A stretch of DNA of 64,000 nucleotides from Ustulina deusta (lineage: Eukaryota; Ascomycota; Sordariomycetes; Xylariales; Xylariaceae). The notes below the pieces were generated by a model. The model ran no database searches. It saw nothing but the letters and a program-made list of their open reading frames with translations, and was not told where the DNA came from. Positions 11,220-23,467 of the stretch are shown here, piece by piece; position 1 is the stretch's first letter; each line of letters begins with the position of its first letter. The stretch covers positions 372,001 through 436,000 of the forward strand of contig JAJNNX010000016.1 of assembly GCA_023159155.1 (NCBI GenBank). The letters run 5' to 3'. The translations under genes were made by a program, and so were the position numbers.

Positions 11220-14200
11220 TCTAGCTGGTAGTAGCGGTTACTGAAGTCAGTTGCCGACTTCGAGAATGGACGTACGAAATGACTGCGAGGTGCTTGAGCG
11301 GTTCTATGGCGTAACGAATCGAATGGCTAGTTAAAGCTTGAGCCGATGTGTGCTTTGTTGGGGAAGAATAAATGTGGCATAGGTACGGTGTTGAAGCCTT
11401 GAAAATGATTAGGATAAGTGCATTTCGCTTGATGACGTTTTTGGGGGTATTTAGTATAGGTACTTACCTAAGTACACTACCTACCTAATTGAGCTCCATG
11501 CGAGCTCCTCCGCCAATAAAATTGCAGCACTGCCGATATCAAGTTCTCCACCTTGTAACAGCGTACAATACGGGTTCGATGACTTCAATGTGTGAAAATG
11601 AAAGTTGTATGTTACTTCAACTCATCGTCTCTTCAGGTGTGGCACCAAGCTCAAAGTACTTGGGCAGATTAAACCTGAAGTGTAGAGCCGCGCCAAGATC
11701 CCGTTAAATATCCAACGATGGGCAAGGTTATGGCTGTTGTTTTTGCACAAGATATCCAAGACTCCTTCCTTCATTGGCTATTCTTGTCTGTCTACAGACT
11801 GCCTTTGTTGGACAAGTTCACTTTATGACAAGAATCAGAGCAATTTTGCATGTTATCAGACTAACGTCGTGGTAACCTTTTTATCGATGTCCATGAAATA
11901 GCTATCTTACAATCAGCATGGTTACACATTAATTTTCATTAGTGACGGTGACAATTCGCTGTTTCCATGTTAAGTATGATAGCCTTGGAGCGAATAGATA
12001 GACTCACCTGCGGTCAGGTAGTAGGTAGGTCGTAGTTAGGGCTCAATGGAGTCGTCACCCATATATAGATACAAAATCCCACTATATCCACTCCCCAAGG
12101 GCAGGTTGCATATAGTCGCCTACCATTCCATGTTTTCATTCCCTTGTACTAGGCCGCTCATCGTCCTACGCCGCGAATGAATGTAGATATTATCGAATCC
12201 ATAGTTTCCCCTGTTTTTATACCCACCATGCAAGCTTTATGCCTGTTTGTTGGGTTGGCGTAAATGGGGGCTTATGTTGAACGGAAACTAGAGTTGGGAG
12301 GAAGAACCATAGACTCTCTACTAACCATTGCGGATTAAGTGACATCAAATTAACCTAAGCCTACTTACCCAGAATAACCTATGCTATTCCTTTAATCTTT
12401 CTTTTAAAACAGGTTTGGAGAAATAATTTGGTGGGTTAGTTAGATCCTATTCCACCTATGCCGCTTACGATAAGGAGTGGTTAAAATAGGTTTATATAAA
12501 CATAGATACGTAACAGCAACAGGAACCAATTGACCACTCTGTTGAGTCCTAACAACTACTTACTTGATTGCAGACGAGTCTCTCTATTCACTCTGGGACA
12601 ACCCTTTCTCGAGTACTTCTAGTTTTATTATTATGGACTGCTGCCAACGTGAGACTAGCTATAGCCACACCAATTGCGCTCGCTGGGACAACCCTTTCTG
12701 ACACCTTTGAGCAGCAACAGCAACAAACATGAAGTAAATTAACCTATAAATATCGTTAACTATTTGACAAAATCCCGATATCTTACTCACACTACTTGTG
12801 GAAATGACGTAAAACCCTTTTAGAGTGAGATAGCCGTCCTCGGTTGCGAGCATCACATAGAGTTTCTGAACGCCGTGGCGCAGGCGCCAAACCTTAGGCT
12901 CGTGTAAAAACCCCCCCAACTTAGTGGAGTCTGGGTAAATATTATATTAGCAGCATATCATCCTTTTCTAGCATCAAGCACAGATAAACAGCAATCAGAT
13001 ATTATAATCCGTCAGGGCGTACTTAGAATCTGCTATTATGGTATCACTTGTGATGACACAAACGGATATAACACTGAATGAGTGTTTTATTCGTGTCTCC
13101 ATTCATTAGAACATAGACTTTATAACCTAATTTCTTCTTTCTACTTCCGTTCGTTACTTCTTTAGCTGTAGCTGGGGGTCTCATACAGCAGGAAGACATT
13201 GGTGGTGCGAGGTTCTGAGTTACCTTCTCTAAGTCGCTCTTGCTATATCTTGTACCTCTGCTCACATCTCACGATATGTGGATTAGCTTGTTTCCATTTG
13301 AAGGAGCCATCTTATTGGTCGCGTGGAGGGCACTAAGATAATAGATGCTGGCCCCGTATCGGGATATTATAAGTAGCATGTAAGCAACGCCTCACGTGGT
13401 GTTCTGGAAGCGCAATACTGGGATCGCTTCCCTCTGATTTTCCTTCTTCTGGTCAGAAAGGGTTTGAATAAACATATGTTCATGTACTTTAGCTCTATCT
13501 AGTATCTGAAAGGATCCGACTGATGTGATTAAGTAATAATATTACGCCACGGTGTTGATATTCACCGCTGGGAGTAAGGAATCGTTCGAGACACCGAACA
13601 GGAGATCCTATGCTAAATTGGGGGTAGGAAATGGAACTCATAGACCCTCTGGTCCTTCGGCACTACGAGTGAGTATCATTAATACGGACCTCTCGGCACA
13701 CATGGTGAAATCTAGCGTGATACGAGCTCTTTCTAAAGATCGATAGTGTGTACGACTAAAGGAGTGGGGACAATAAGGGCATCGGTAGTCGACTTCAGGT
13801 ACGTACCGAACCCCTTACACGTGTGGACGAGGATTGGGCCCTCATATAGTATTTATAGTTGACACTTGGACCTACCAAATACCCATTGAAGCTTAAAATT
13901 AAGGTTAAATAGGTACATGAAAGAGCATGATCTCGAACCGATCACTTCATATATTGCGCAACCGACCAATCGCCGATTGAGTATTATTGTGACGAACCGA
14001 TCGTCACAGATATTGCAATGCCAAGAACCGATAGATTTGACCCCATCGCGGAAATGACGAGAGATCCTCCATACCCACTTGTTCCTGTTAGTGCTCATCG
14101 CAAAAGCTCCTCTGGTTGATCGAGATTACTGTTAGAGTCCGGGGAGTGTGGGTAGATCTCAGTGCACTCCACCCAGACAGCTCTCCAGAAAATTTGTCTG

Positions 14201-14508
14201 CATCCTACGAGAATTGTGTTCTCATGTTCGTTCGGCTGTTGATAGAAAAACCTGTGACAAGACTAGTAAGTGTGGGAAATTCTCGAGATTCTTCACATAT
14301 TCCTCGATAGTGAAACATTCGCTTGTTTGGCGACTCATTATTATTTTTCGTGCATCGCTAGATAGCCACAACTCCATTAACCATTGAACCACGCGTGATG
14401 CCCAAAACAATGCTCATGATGGTGACCACCTCAGATCAAGTCTATTTGTATAAGAGTAAACATAGTTACACGAATATTATCTCCTCAGCGAGAAATGACC
14501 GCAGAAAC
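11220..14508. other. Gene-poor AT-rich stretch
   Basis: No gene recognised. Around 11,450-11,500 there are TAGGTAC / CTACCTAC steps. Between 12,593 and 13,466 lie a 17-bp direct repeat and an inverted copy of its core, described separately. The remaining open frames are short and unmatched. Confidence 0.5.
12593..12699. repeat. 17-bp direct repeat CTGGGACAACCCTTTCT, two copies
   Basis: The 17-mer occurs at 12593-12609 and again at 12683-12699, 90 bp apart. A near copy of its right half (CAACCCTTTCTGAC at 12689-12702) recurs in inverse orientation at 13452-13466, where the reverse complement reads CAAACCCTTTCTGAC. The arrangement may be the worn ends of a small transposon, but no transposase frame was recognised between them. 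Confidence 0.4.
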
Positions 14509-15368
14509 TTAGGCGATCTTGGGGAGAGGAGTGAAAGGGACGTCGGGGTACTGGCCAAGCTCGAGCTGGATACCACCCTGGATGAGATCGAAGAGGCGGT
14601 GTCCCTTCTCGGCGTAGCCAGGAACGTACTCCTCACCGAAGACAGCCAGGAAAGTGTTGTAGGTGGTTTCGGGGTCCTTGGCGGCGAAACGGGTGAAGGT
14701 GTCGTTGGTGCCACGGAAAAGGGTGCTGTTGGTGAAGTTACCCTGGACGCTGTCGTAGTACTTGGCGGGGATGAGGGGAGACCGCGGCTGGGGGAACTCG
14801 AAGCCAATAGACTTGACGATCCACTGGGTGTCGATGTTCTTGAAGTTAGCAACACCGATGATGGTCTGCAGAGAGATACCATCGTAAAGCTTCTCCAGAC
14901 GGGCGGCGCTCCACTTGGCACCGTCGGGGTGGTTCTTGACAAAGCTCGTAGCAGCGATACCGCTCTCGATCTCGAAACGGTACTCGCGAGTGTTGAAGGG
15001 AGAGTTGTCACGCTCTAAGCTCGGTTAGAAAAGGCAGTTCCAATAATGGTAGGAAAACACTTACGGTCCCAAGCAAGATCGTGCAGGAGAGAGCCAACAG
15101 CGTGGAGCTCAACGTCGACCTGGGACTTGAGGGTGGCGTTGTTGTTCAACGCAGCAGCACCAAGGAGCCATGTTCGGAGAAGGTGGTTGTAGAGGTAGGG
15201 CTGGAGAGGGATGAACGCCTTGACGAGGTTGTGGGCATCCCTGACGAGCTGGGTGTCAACAACCTCGACACCAGCGATCGTGGTGGTGGGGAGATTGCAT
15301 TTCTTGGGAGCGGCCATTGTGGTGCTGGCCACGGCCAGGGCAGAAATGACTCCAGCAGCGAACTTCAT
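14509..15368 (-). CDS. Secreted HD-domain protein (cyanamide hydratase-like fold)
   Basis: Exon 1 is 15368-15065 and exon 2 is 15014-14509, joined by a 50-bp phase-1 intron, giving 269 residues. An in-frame ATG nine bases upstream (15377) is possible, but MKFAAGVISALAVASTTMAA reads as a complete signal peptide. The HD metal-site pattern is visible: H62 in YNHLLRTW, H89, and H96-D97 in LLHDLAWD. It is followed by REYRFEIESGIAA, typical of the fungal cyanamide hydratase/urea-hydro-lyase-like HD group. Those enzymes are normally cytosolic; here the leader predicts export. Asn-X-Ser/Thr sites (NNNAT, GNFTNST, GTNDT) fit a glycoprotein. The biochemical role is unknown; a metal-dependent hydrolase or lyase is the family-level inference. 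Confidence 0.8.
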
Positions 15369-15510
15369 TTTGAACAATTAGAACTACGAGACCGAACAAG
15401 GAATTGTTGAGAGAAGCGAATGGATGGAGGGTTTCCTAAATGAATGAATGTGGTGGGAGGGGTGGAGAGCAAAAAGAAGAGAGAATCGTCTTCGTGAGGC
15501 GTTGGATAGC

Positions 15511-15519
15511 TTTATATAT
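15511..15519 (-). promoter_or_regulatory. TATA box of the HD-domain gene
   Basis: On the minus strand the run reads ATATATAAA, about 145 bp before the 15368 start. The DNA between it and the ATG is purine/pyrimidine-skewed leader. This is a plausible core promoter. Confidence 0.45.
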
Positions 15520-16507
15520 TCAACTCGCTTTGCCGCTCAGCTCAGTCTCTCAGTTCACAAGCCTTCTGCCCATCCACGACCGCCCAGCCTTAGGTCATTC
15601 TGCGTTACGGTTACGAAAAGGGTATTAGTATACAGGGTTTGTAGTGTGATGTCAACCAAAATAGAACCTTTAGCGCCTCTTGTGGATGAGGCTGACTGTC
15701 TATCTCTTGCCTTTACACTGCCCGTAGAATGTGGAGGTACGGAGCAGATTATTAGTGTATCTTGGCGAATGCAAGCTGACTACGGTATGATCGAGAGTCC
15801 AGTGCAGCATTGAGCGAATCCTTGCCCCTGGTTTGGAACTGAGACACCCATGCAGATCATGGGTAGTGGAGGGAAATGAGACTAAATACACTAAACCAGT
15901 AGTCAGTCTTCTCGCTAGTCCGTCACGTTGGTTCTGGGTATTCATTCTATCTAGTTTCAGTAGCCTAATCCCATACCAAAGTTAGGTGATCAGATAATGT
16001 TGCTGTTTGGAACCACAGCTCTACACTACCAGTATACCACAGAAATCGTACCACGATGCGCTACACTCCATCTAGTCGATAAAAACTTATTTACACTATT
16101 ACAAAAGGTGACCATACGCGTAGATCTTGACTTTAGACACAGTACAATACCTATACCTGTAGTGTGCACTACAATGCCCCAAACCCCAGTCATTACCGGG
16201 GTCCCCGAATCGAAGCACCTAATACCCGTTGACTACCGAAAGATGACATAAGATGCCAAGATCACAGGCCAAAATCCGGCTAGTTCAACTTGTAAAATAT
16301 TTGAAGGATTGTGTTTTGTGATTACCGGAGCTCCTAAATCTTCATTGAGGTTCAGATATGTTGACAGCAAGATAATATAGCAGCTGAAGCTTGGGAAGCA
16401 GTATATTTGTCCAGTGTAGTACAGAGACAGTGAATGTTTACTCAATACAAAGTCTATTTAAGTGTTAGCGCAATGAAGGGACAAGATAGTCCGGGCTAGT
16501 GCAAGCA

Positions 16508-16563
16508 TCGCATTGGCAGAGCATTGGTATTGCATTGGCACAGCATGGCATTGCATTGGCATA
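16508..16563. repeat. Imperfect GCATTGG(CA) tandem units
   Basis: GCATTGGCA, GCATTGGTA, GCATTGGCA, GCATGGCA and GCATTGGCA follow one another with spacers of 0-5 bases. Short, local, and of no visible function. Confidence 0.6.
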
Positions 16564-19500
16564 ATCTTCTAAGGCTCATAAAAAGACGCCCCCTTTTTGT
16601 AGGATTTCTGTGGTGGTTCTGTTGCATAACCATAATTTTAAAACGAACAGGAAGCAAAGGGCGGGGGCGCGGTGCACTAGAGCTTCGAACATAGAAATGC
16701 CGGCCGGCTCCCAGTTACCCAGAGAGGTAAGAATAGAGAATTTCTTCTGCATACCTACTACTTACTAGACTACTTGTCTGATTTCTTCCGGAGCATTGGC
16801 TGCTTGCCAATCAGACGCTGTTCAAGGAGAGACTGCACTTCTAATATTAGTCACCCTGGGCAGAACAGCCGTTACTTGTGTATATATACACTGAATGGTT
16901 AGTAAACATGCAGTGTTGTACCTAGCTTGAACACATTGACCCTCCATGTTCGCCAAAGTCGACCACAATCTTGCCACCTCATGTACCTACCTAATCGCAC
17001 GGATAGATCCCTTGGACTGATCCATGCCACGGGCGGCGAATAACTAGTACAAGCCGACGCGAGAGAACGATCGTGATTAACGGCGTGTGTGTAGGTAGGT
17101 AGCTGTGGGCAGCCAGACTTCAGGACTGTTCGGGAGTTATAGCGTGGTCTTGGCGGTCTTCGCTTCGCCCAAAAGGGAATGATTCCTGTCTCATTGTAGT
17201 CATCGTGAGGGTGAATATATCGTGCCAGGAGGGAGCTCCCTCTCTGCTCATTAAACCCTCTGGTCAAGGGTGAATCGGTGAACGTTGCTCGGCTTGCTAG
17301 GCAATCCTTTACACGTGTTCGTGAAAGGGCTTGGGGCTCACCGCCAAGAGCCAAGACAATGAGAGCTGACATGGACAGTCAGCGGCCCAGAAACACCCGA
17401 CTGTCAGTTTGTTCGATGGGTTGATTTTTCGCATCACTTCGAGTGCTGTAATCCCGCCACTCCTGATTTTCTTATCCCTGCATCTTCTTCTATTCGTCCG
17501 CCTCTTGCTACTAGAATTTTGACGTCCAGTGTGTCCCAGCAAGCCCACATAACCATTGTGTTGTCGTTTACCAAGTTGCTGCATTGGTATTGTTGTCTCC
17601 TATAAGAACTAGACCAACTCTTGTTGGCCAAGAGTGTGAAGGAAATGGGAGCGCCGGTAATGTGACTACTGCTACCCAAGCAGATATTGATTGCTTCACC
17701 TCTGTCCTTGATATATTGGCCTTGGTAACCATGCGTTATACGCTTGCGCCTTTGATATTTGTCTATTCTTCGTATGCATCATCACCTAAAACTTCGTCTT
17801 GTTCCGTTTCAGTTTAACTCGATTACCTTGCTGAATAAGATAATGGACGGTCATCGCTTTCGATATTGTCGTTCGCCGAGCGTTCTAAGATCTTCGGGGC
17901 CGGGTCACGGTCCGTGGCGTTGATGCCCTTTCAGTACCTAGTTTTCGCAACTCGGTCCTCACATCGTTGAACGGAATCTATAGGTAAGAATAACAATAAA
18001 CTATAGCCTATAGCCCTGGCTTTGTTGTTAAGAAGCATTCGTGAATCTTACGTTTGTCAGGTATTGTTAGTTGCACGAGAGAGGCTGCTGTGATACTGGT
18101 CGAATGCCACACTGACTCTCAGGCAGTTGCTATAGCATGCTAGACTTATGGATCTAACATTGAGTGTATCAACTATTGCTGATTAGAGTTGGGGTTAACA
18201 GTGAATGGATACTAACATTGATCTTAGATAGACACAACCTTCGAAGCAATGTCCACTCGTTTCCACGCGTTGTCGAGGTTCAATGTTCACCTGTTTGAGC
18301 TACGGTGAACATGCTTCAACGTCCAAGGCGCAGAGATATCATTTGACAGCGTGATTATCTTGTTCGGGGCCTAGTGGATGGTTTTGTTGAAAGCGAAGTG
18401 GTAGAACTCTATCCCCACCACTCTTGCTGCTTTAGTGCTTCTTGTTCCCTTCGGTATTTGCCATGTCGATATGGAGTGGAGCGCGGTTGATAAGACTGTT
18501 GGAAGACGACTTGTCGTTGTTGGCAAGTCTTCGAAATAGCTTCCGATCCAACACCGGTAGCTCTTTGAAAGGGCCGTGGACAATATAAACCTTCGCTCAG
18601 TGATTATATTGCCCCGCTTGTTTCCTGTCTTGTCTGTCTTGTTTTGTGGCCATATGGTTTTATGGCGTATGAAAAGCTTCAATGTGTATTCGGCACAGGT
18701 TGTGTTGGGAGACTGGACTATGGAAGACAGGGGAATGTATGAAACCGCAGAACAAGGTCAGCTCTGTCGACTGGGGAACTATAGGATATAAAGGAGGAGC
18801 TCCTTACTATTTAGCTATGAGGCGTAATACTCCCTATATCAAATCATGGATGTCCATCCAGGTGGCCATCCGGGTGCGTGTAAGGCTGATCTGGGTATGT
18901 ATTTGATTTTCAGGCGGCAGCTAACCAATGCAGCCGGCCTAAATTAGATTCTTCGTCGAAGCGAACCAAACAACGTGAACATCATCCCTGCTTGTCTACT
19001 TGATTCATAGATAAGCCATACGGATAAGACAAACTCGAGTTGAAGCAAGCTGTCAGTTAGTGTATCTGTATTACTGTGGTGCATGGGTAATTCTACCAAC
19101 AACTTATCATAACTGTGTATGCACTACGCCGTAGGCATTACCTGATTACCACGGCTGAAGGACTCAATGCGGAATCATTTTCAAGAGCTAAAATCCCATA
19201 AAATTTATAAATAACCATCTATCAGCACGGTAGGTAGGTACATAAACGGCCCAAGGCATGAAAATTATCATTTCTTAGGCATTTTAAAAGACTAGTTGGT
19301 CTCTTCTCTGTTTCTACCTGTATCTAACTTATAGTAAGCAATACTTAGAACAGGAATGGAAGAAAGGTGTAGGGGCAAATAAATAAATAAGGAATTAAAC
19401 CTTATCCCTCTCCTACGCCGCTGCATGCTTCAAAGAAGTTTATTGAGATGGCTTCAGTATGCAAAATGTATTATGTTGTTTATCGACCAAGTGTTGCTAC

Positions 19501-19686
19501 CTCTACTGGGGTGTGGGGCAAGGCCTGGAACCTGCCATACACTAGGTACCTAGGGGTGGGGGCCAGACCCACTCCCACATCCCACGGCCACACCTAGATA
19601 GAGGAGTGTCTATCACTATCTCGACCATTCTTGCCTAAAATAGAGCCCTAAAGCCTCAGAAACAAACCAAAAAGAGCGATCACCGT

Positions 19687-19792
19687 TGGACTTGCAGGGA
19701 ATTGAACCCCGGACCCCTCCCAATCATACTATCCTCCAAAGACGTCTCTTTGGACATGCGAAGGGAGTATCATACCACTAGACCACAAGCCC
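19687..19792 (-). tRNA. tRNA-Ala (anticodon CGC) with a 34-nt intron
   Basis: Read on the minus strand, the acceptor arm GGGCTTG pairs with CAAGTCC (one G-U) and the discriminator is A. The D arm is TGGTCTAGTGGTATGATA. The anticodon stem CTCCC/GGGAG closes the loop TTCGCA plus T, giving anticodon CGC, which reads the Ala codon GCG. The T arm has GGTTCAATTCC. The intron (19723-19756) sits one base 3' of the anticodon, the canonical nuclear position, and contains the perfect 8-bp hairpin TCCAAAGA-gacg-TCTTTGGA. Without the intron the RNA is 72 nt. An internal B box (GGTTCAATTCC) is present; no CCA is encoded, as expected in a eukaryote. Confidence 0.93.
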
Positions 19793-20355
19793 AGTTGGAA
19801 TGGATTGCTGATGGTAAATTGTCGACAAAACCTGGTCTAAGTCATGTGATTTGATAAATACGTATCCCACTCGCGACACAACAACAGTACTGTACCTAGC
19901 TATACGCCAACACTGTGCTCTGTTTTTCTGCCTGTGTTAAGAATACAGTGTACTCCCCTTTCAGCACTGTATTTACCATTCCAAGTAATACTACCTGCTA
20001 ATAGATTACAGTGGTAGATACACTGTAGCAATCACTTTAGGGACCATCTAGGTAGACCGTACAACTTACGACTCGGTCGACAACACAGATCTCTGTTTCT
20101 AAATGTCTGGCCTGATATCTCTCCAGCTGCGAACAATTTGTTAGATGACACGAATACACCATAATCCGATTCTCACACAATTGATTGAAGCAAAGCTATT
20201 ATCCTGCCAATGCCGCCCCAATGGCTCCTGATAGCGGCGCACGGTTGACAGGTGCTTGGTGAGCTTGCCGCCAATCCCCTTTATCCTGCCTGACAGAGCA
20301 CAGCACGAACAAAACAATCCCGCTAACTGGCGACAAGGTTCCTAGCCTCGTTTGC
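19793..20355. other. Intergenic, 5' region of the GT90 gene
   Basis: No gene seen. It holds the shared upstream DNA of the tRNA (-) and the GT90 gene (+); the last 150 bases are pyrimidine-rich, like a fungal promoter or leader. Confidence 0.5.
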
Positions 20356-23300
20356 TTGGCTATCATATTCCCTGCAACGACACACCTTGATCAGTACCTA
20401 ACTATTCACCTCCCATTATCTAGACCAGACCTGCTGACTGGGTGCTCAGATCAGCCACGTCTCTCATCCTTCTTACTGCTTCTTGTTTCCGGCTCATCGG
20501 CTCTTTTCGTGAGCGTCTTTTCAAAATGGCTTCCAGGCGCCCACGGCAGATTTGGTTTGTTATTCAGTTCTGTTCTTGTGAAGGCGATGGCGGTTGACGT
20601 TATTACAGATTCCGACGCTGTCTTAAAGGCATCATCGTCTTCCTTGCCCCCAAGACCACGCCGATTCTATGTACCTTGCATTATCATCCTCGTCATTGTT
20701 CGACTTGAGATTTCTTACAGAGGATTGCATGATTTCCAATGCTCCACTGCAGGTATCGAGGTCGGCATCCCCTCACGAAGCCCGCAAATGATGTAGCTAA
20801 CGCCGTCCCATAGGCATTTCTGCCATTGGTATTAGTAGCTTATAGGTTCTTCTCCTATCGTACGCCACAGGTAGAGTTAGATGAGCCCGAAGACATGTGG
20901 GGAAGCGTGTTAGAGGATTTCAAGATATGGCTCACTGGCTCACCCTTTATGCTGCTTCTCGGAACTATCCTCCTCAGCTATGGAGCGTTTTTGGCCAGTA
21001 ACTTTACAATGCGATCTACATACTTCTGTTCTTCTCTGGCCGACCAGGGGTCACTCATGGTACTCATCCAATTAATTGGTCTTTTCGCGGAAGCAACTAT
21101 CATCGTCCTCTTATGGAGAGTGCTCTCCTGGGCACGAACAACCAAAAGCCGGCTGCGGACTCTTGGTGGCATTTTGTTGATTGCGTCATTCGCCACATGC
21201 GTTCCTTTAATAATTACACAAATTTCACGACGTGGTGAAATCATTGGGCACCCATCCCTTAGAGGTATCAACCCTCTCTACATTTTCGACACTTTGAGCA
21301 CCGGCATAGTTGTAGCTACTCTGGTCATATCTACATCTCTAATGATATGCGATACATCGCCGCTTGAACCCATTACCATCGCTACCTTTGTATATAGCCT
21401 ATTTGCCAGTGTTGGTAACGTGCTTCTGGTTGGCACATACCAGCAAACATCCGCGGCGCAACCGCTACTCATTTTGGGGACAACTTCACTCGGGTTTACT
21501 ATTTTCACATACGCCAACAATATGCGCTCAATTATTTTCATAAGACGCGCGCTACTCTTACTACTGCTACTCAGTATAATAGTTTCTTCGGCCGTTTACG
21601 TCTCCCTCACGCAAAAGATGTTCACTCGTCATCCTGTTGATGACCTTGTCTACAAGAACCGGATAGAAGCGGATCGGTGGCTACGGCATGCAACAGTTAG
21701 CACAACTATAAAGCTCGCGATGAAGGAGTACGAAGAAAGACACCACGGACGTAAACCTCCGCGGAATTTTGACAAATGGTTCGAGTTCGCCCGGCAGAGG
21801 CAGTCAGTCGTTATCGACAAATTCGATCAGATGGAGAAAGACATCTTGCCGTTCTGGGGTCTACGGCCGCAAAATATTCGAGAGGGTCTCGAGTTCCTCA
21901 AGGGCCAACCCAATATTGGTATCATTAGCATTGCTAATAGCAAAGCGTCTCACAACAATCCAGCTGACGTTTCACAACAAGAAATACTGGACGGAATCGT
22001 TACCCTGATCTCTAGCTTCATAGAGCATCTCCCGGCGATGGAGATTGCAATCAATTTGCAGGAAAGACCGAGGGTTCTGGTTCCTTGGAATGAGATACAC
22101 CAATTAAGAACGATAGCTAGCCAGCCAGGCTTCCAGCTTATGTCCGGTCGAATAGGTAAACGTGACGATTCGGATCTTTCCACAGAGAAGAATGTCGGAG
22201 CCAACAAGCGAATGGGGTCAGCACATCCAGCTCAGCCCTATATTGCAGCTCATCAGTTTCGACAGCTTGAGGCCCTCGCTTGCCCTCCCGGATCGCCGAG
22301 TCGCAATGGCGGTCATTGGGACGTAAGAGACTTCTGTGCCTCATGTACATCACCTCACAGCAAGGAGCAGTTCCTTGAAGATTGGCAAATGGCACTCGAC
22401 CCGTGTCATCAGCCGGATATCTTCCATCTCCACGACTTTCACACCACTCCCCATCAATTCGAACTCTATCAAGATTTATTACCCCTCTTTAGTGGGTCAA
22501 AAACGGCTGGTTTCAATGATCTCTTGATTCCCTTTTCGCGGAGCGGGTTGAAACAAGACTATGACGGCAGAACCTTTAATCAAAAGCAAGACATCACGTT
22601 CTGGCAAGGTGATGTTAAGGACATCCCAACTGTCACTCACGAGTTTCTTCACGGTAGCCATAGATTGCGTCTGATACACCTCGTCCAGAATGCCACGGCG
22701 GCAGACAACGTCCCCATGCTACTAGGAATAGGAACAGGCCAAAATAGTAGGTTTCGATACGAGTACGTGCCCACTACGGAGGGAAATAGTATCTTACCTT
22801 GGCAATTCTCATTGGCCGGTCCGCCAGAGGGCTGCAAAGACGCGAACTGTGAGCTTATACGGGACGAGTTCGGATTGGAGCAGTCAATCACCGAGGTGGA
22901 TGGCCGTTACGTGGTGAGTCCGCTGGAGTCTTCTATGCCCCCGTTTGACATGTCTCGGGAGCACGAGTTGCCTAATTAGGGGGTTTCTATTCCTATTGCT
23001 ACTGCAAACTCCCAAAGCGATTTCTCTTTTTTACTATAAATGGCAATGACTGACTCCAGATCCTTGAATAGATGTTACTCGATACCAGCGATGGGCCACC
23101 ACCGAACTTACTACAGGTTTTGCGGTCAAACAGCGTGCCGGTCCTTTCTTCCATATTCCAGCAATGGTTCACAGAGCGGCTGATGCCCTGGGTCCATTTC
23201 ATCCCTATCGATACACGATACCATGCTTTGCATAGCACGATGTCCTACTTTATCGGCTTGGATGGCCGTGGGACGCTCAACGGACGAAAACAGATTACGC

Positions 23301-23467
23301 CAGGGCGGACAGAGGACGCGAGATGGATCGCTCAGCAAGGTCGGAAATGGGCCGAGAAGGCCATGAGGAAAGCAGACATGGAAGTGTATTTGTTTAGGTT
23401 GTTATTGGAATGGGGACGGGTAATCGATGATAACCGGGACAGTTTGAGCTTTGTGCTGAAAGGATAG
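20356..23467 (+). CDS. Membrane-bound GT90 (CAP10-type) glycosyltransferase
   Basis: Three exons, 20356-20760, 20814-22913 and 23072-23467, give 966 residues; both joins are phase 0. The N-terminal third is a multi-helix membrane region (FYVPCIIILVIVRLEI; LLLGTILLSYGAFLASNF; AEATIIVLLWRVL; LLLLLLSIIVSSAVYVS). The luminal GT90 part starts with ADRWLRHATVSTTIKLAM and includes DPCHQPDIFHLHDFHTTPH and DLLIPFSRSG. The last exon carries the signature VLRSNSVPVLSSIFQQWFTE and PWVHFIPI, ending in ALHSTMSYFIG. Relatives are xylosyl- or mannosyl-type transferases of the Golgi, including Cryptococcus Cap10 and Cxt1; the donor sugar is not predictable. The intron-2 donor is GTGAGT, and the acceptor I chose (GAATAG) restores frame at RYV-MLLD. 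If the intron is retained, the protein ends at 22979. Start uncertain: ATG 20587 (MAVDVITD) is the alternative. Confidence 0.87.

Larger units (their letters stand above)
15378..19686. other. Gene-poor region
   Basis: Apart from the promoter of the HD gene I see no convincing gene. Open frames near 17,300-17,800 and 18,371-18,682 (both strands) lack known motifs and are interrupted on all sides; they may be remains of repeats. A small cluster of GCATTGGCA-like units lies at 16,508-16,563. Confidence 0.5.

Noticed and set aside
14395..15018. 207-codon plus-strand frame opposite the HD gene
   Set aside because: Shadow of exon 2 of the HD-domain gene; it has no family motif, while the minus strand splices into a complete domain.
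17300..18690. Several mid-size frames suggesting a decayed transposase
   Set aside because: No catalytic motif, terminal repeats or target duplication could be seen.
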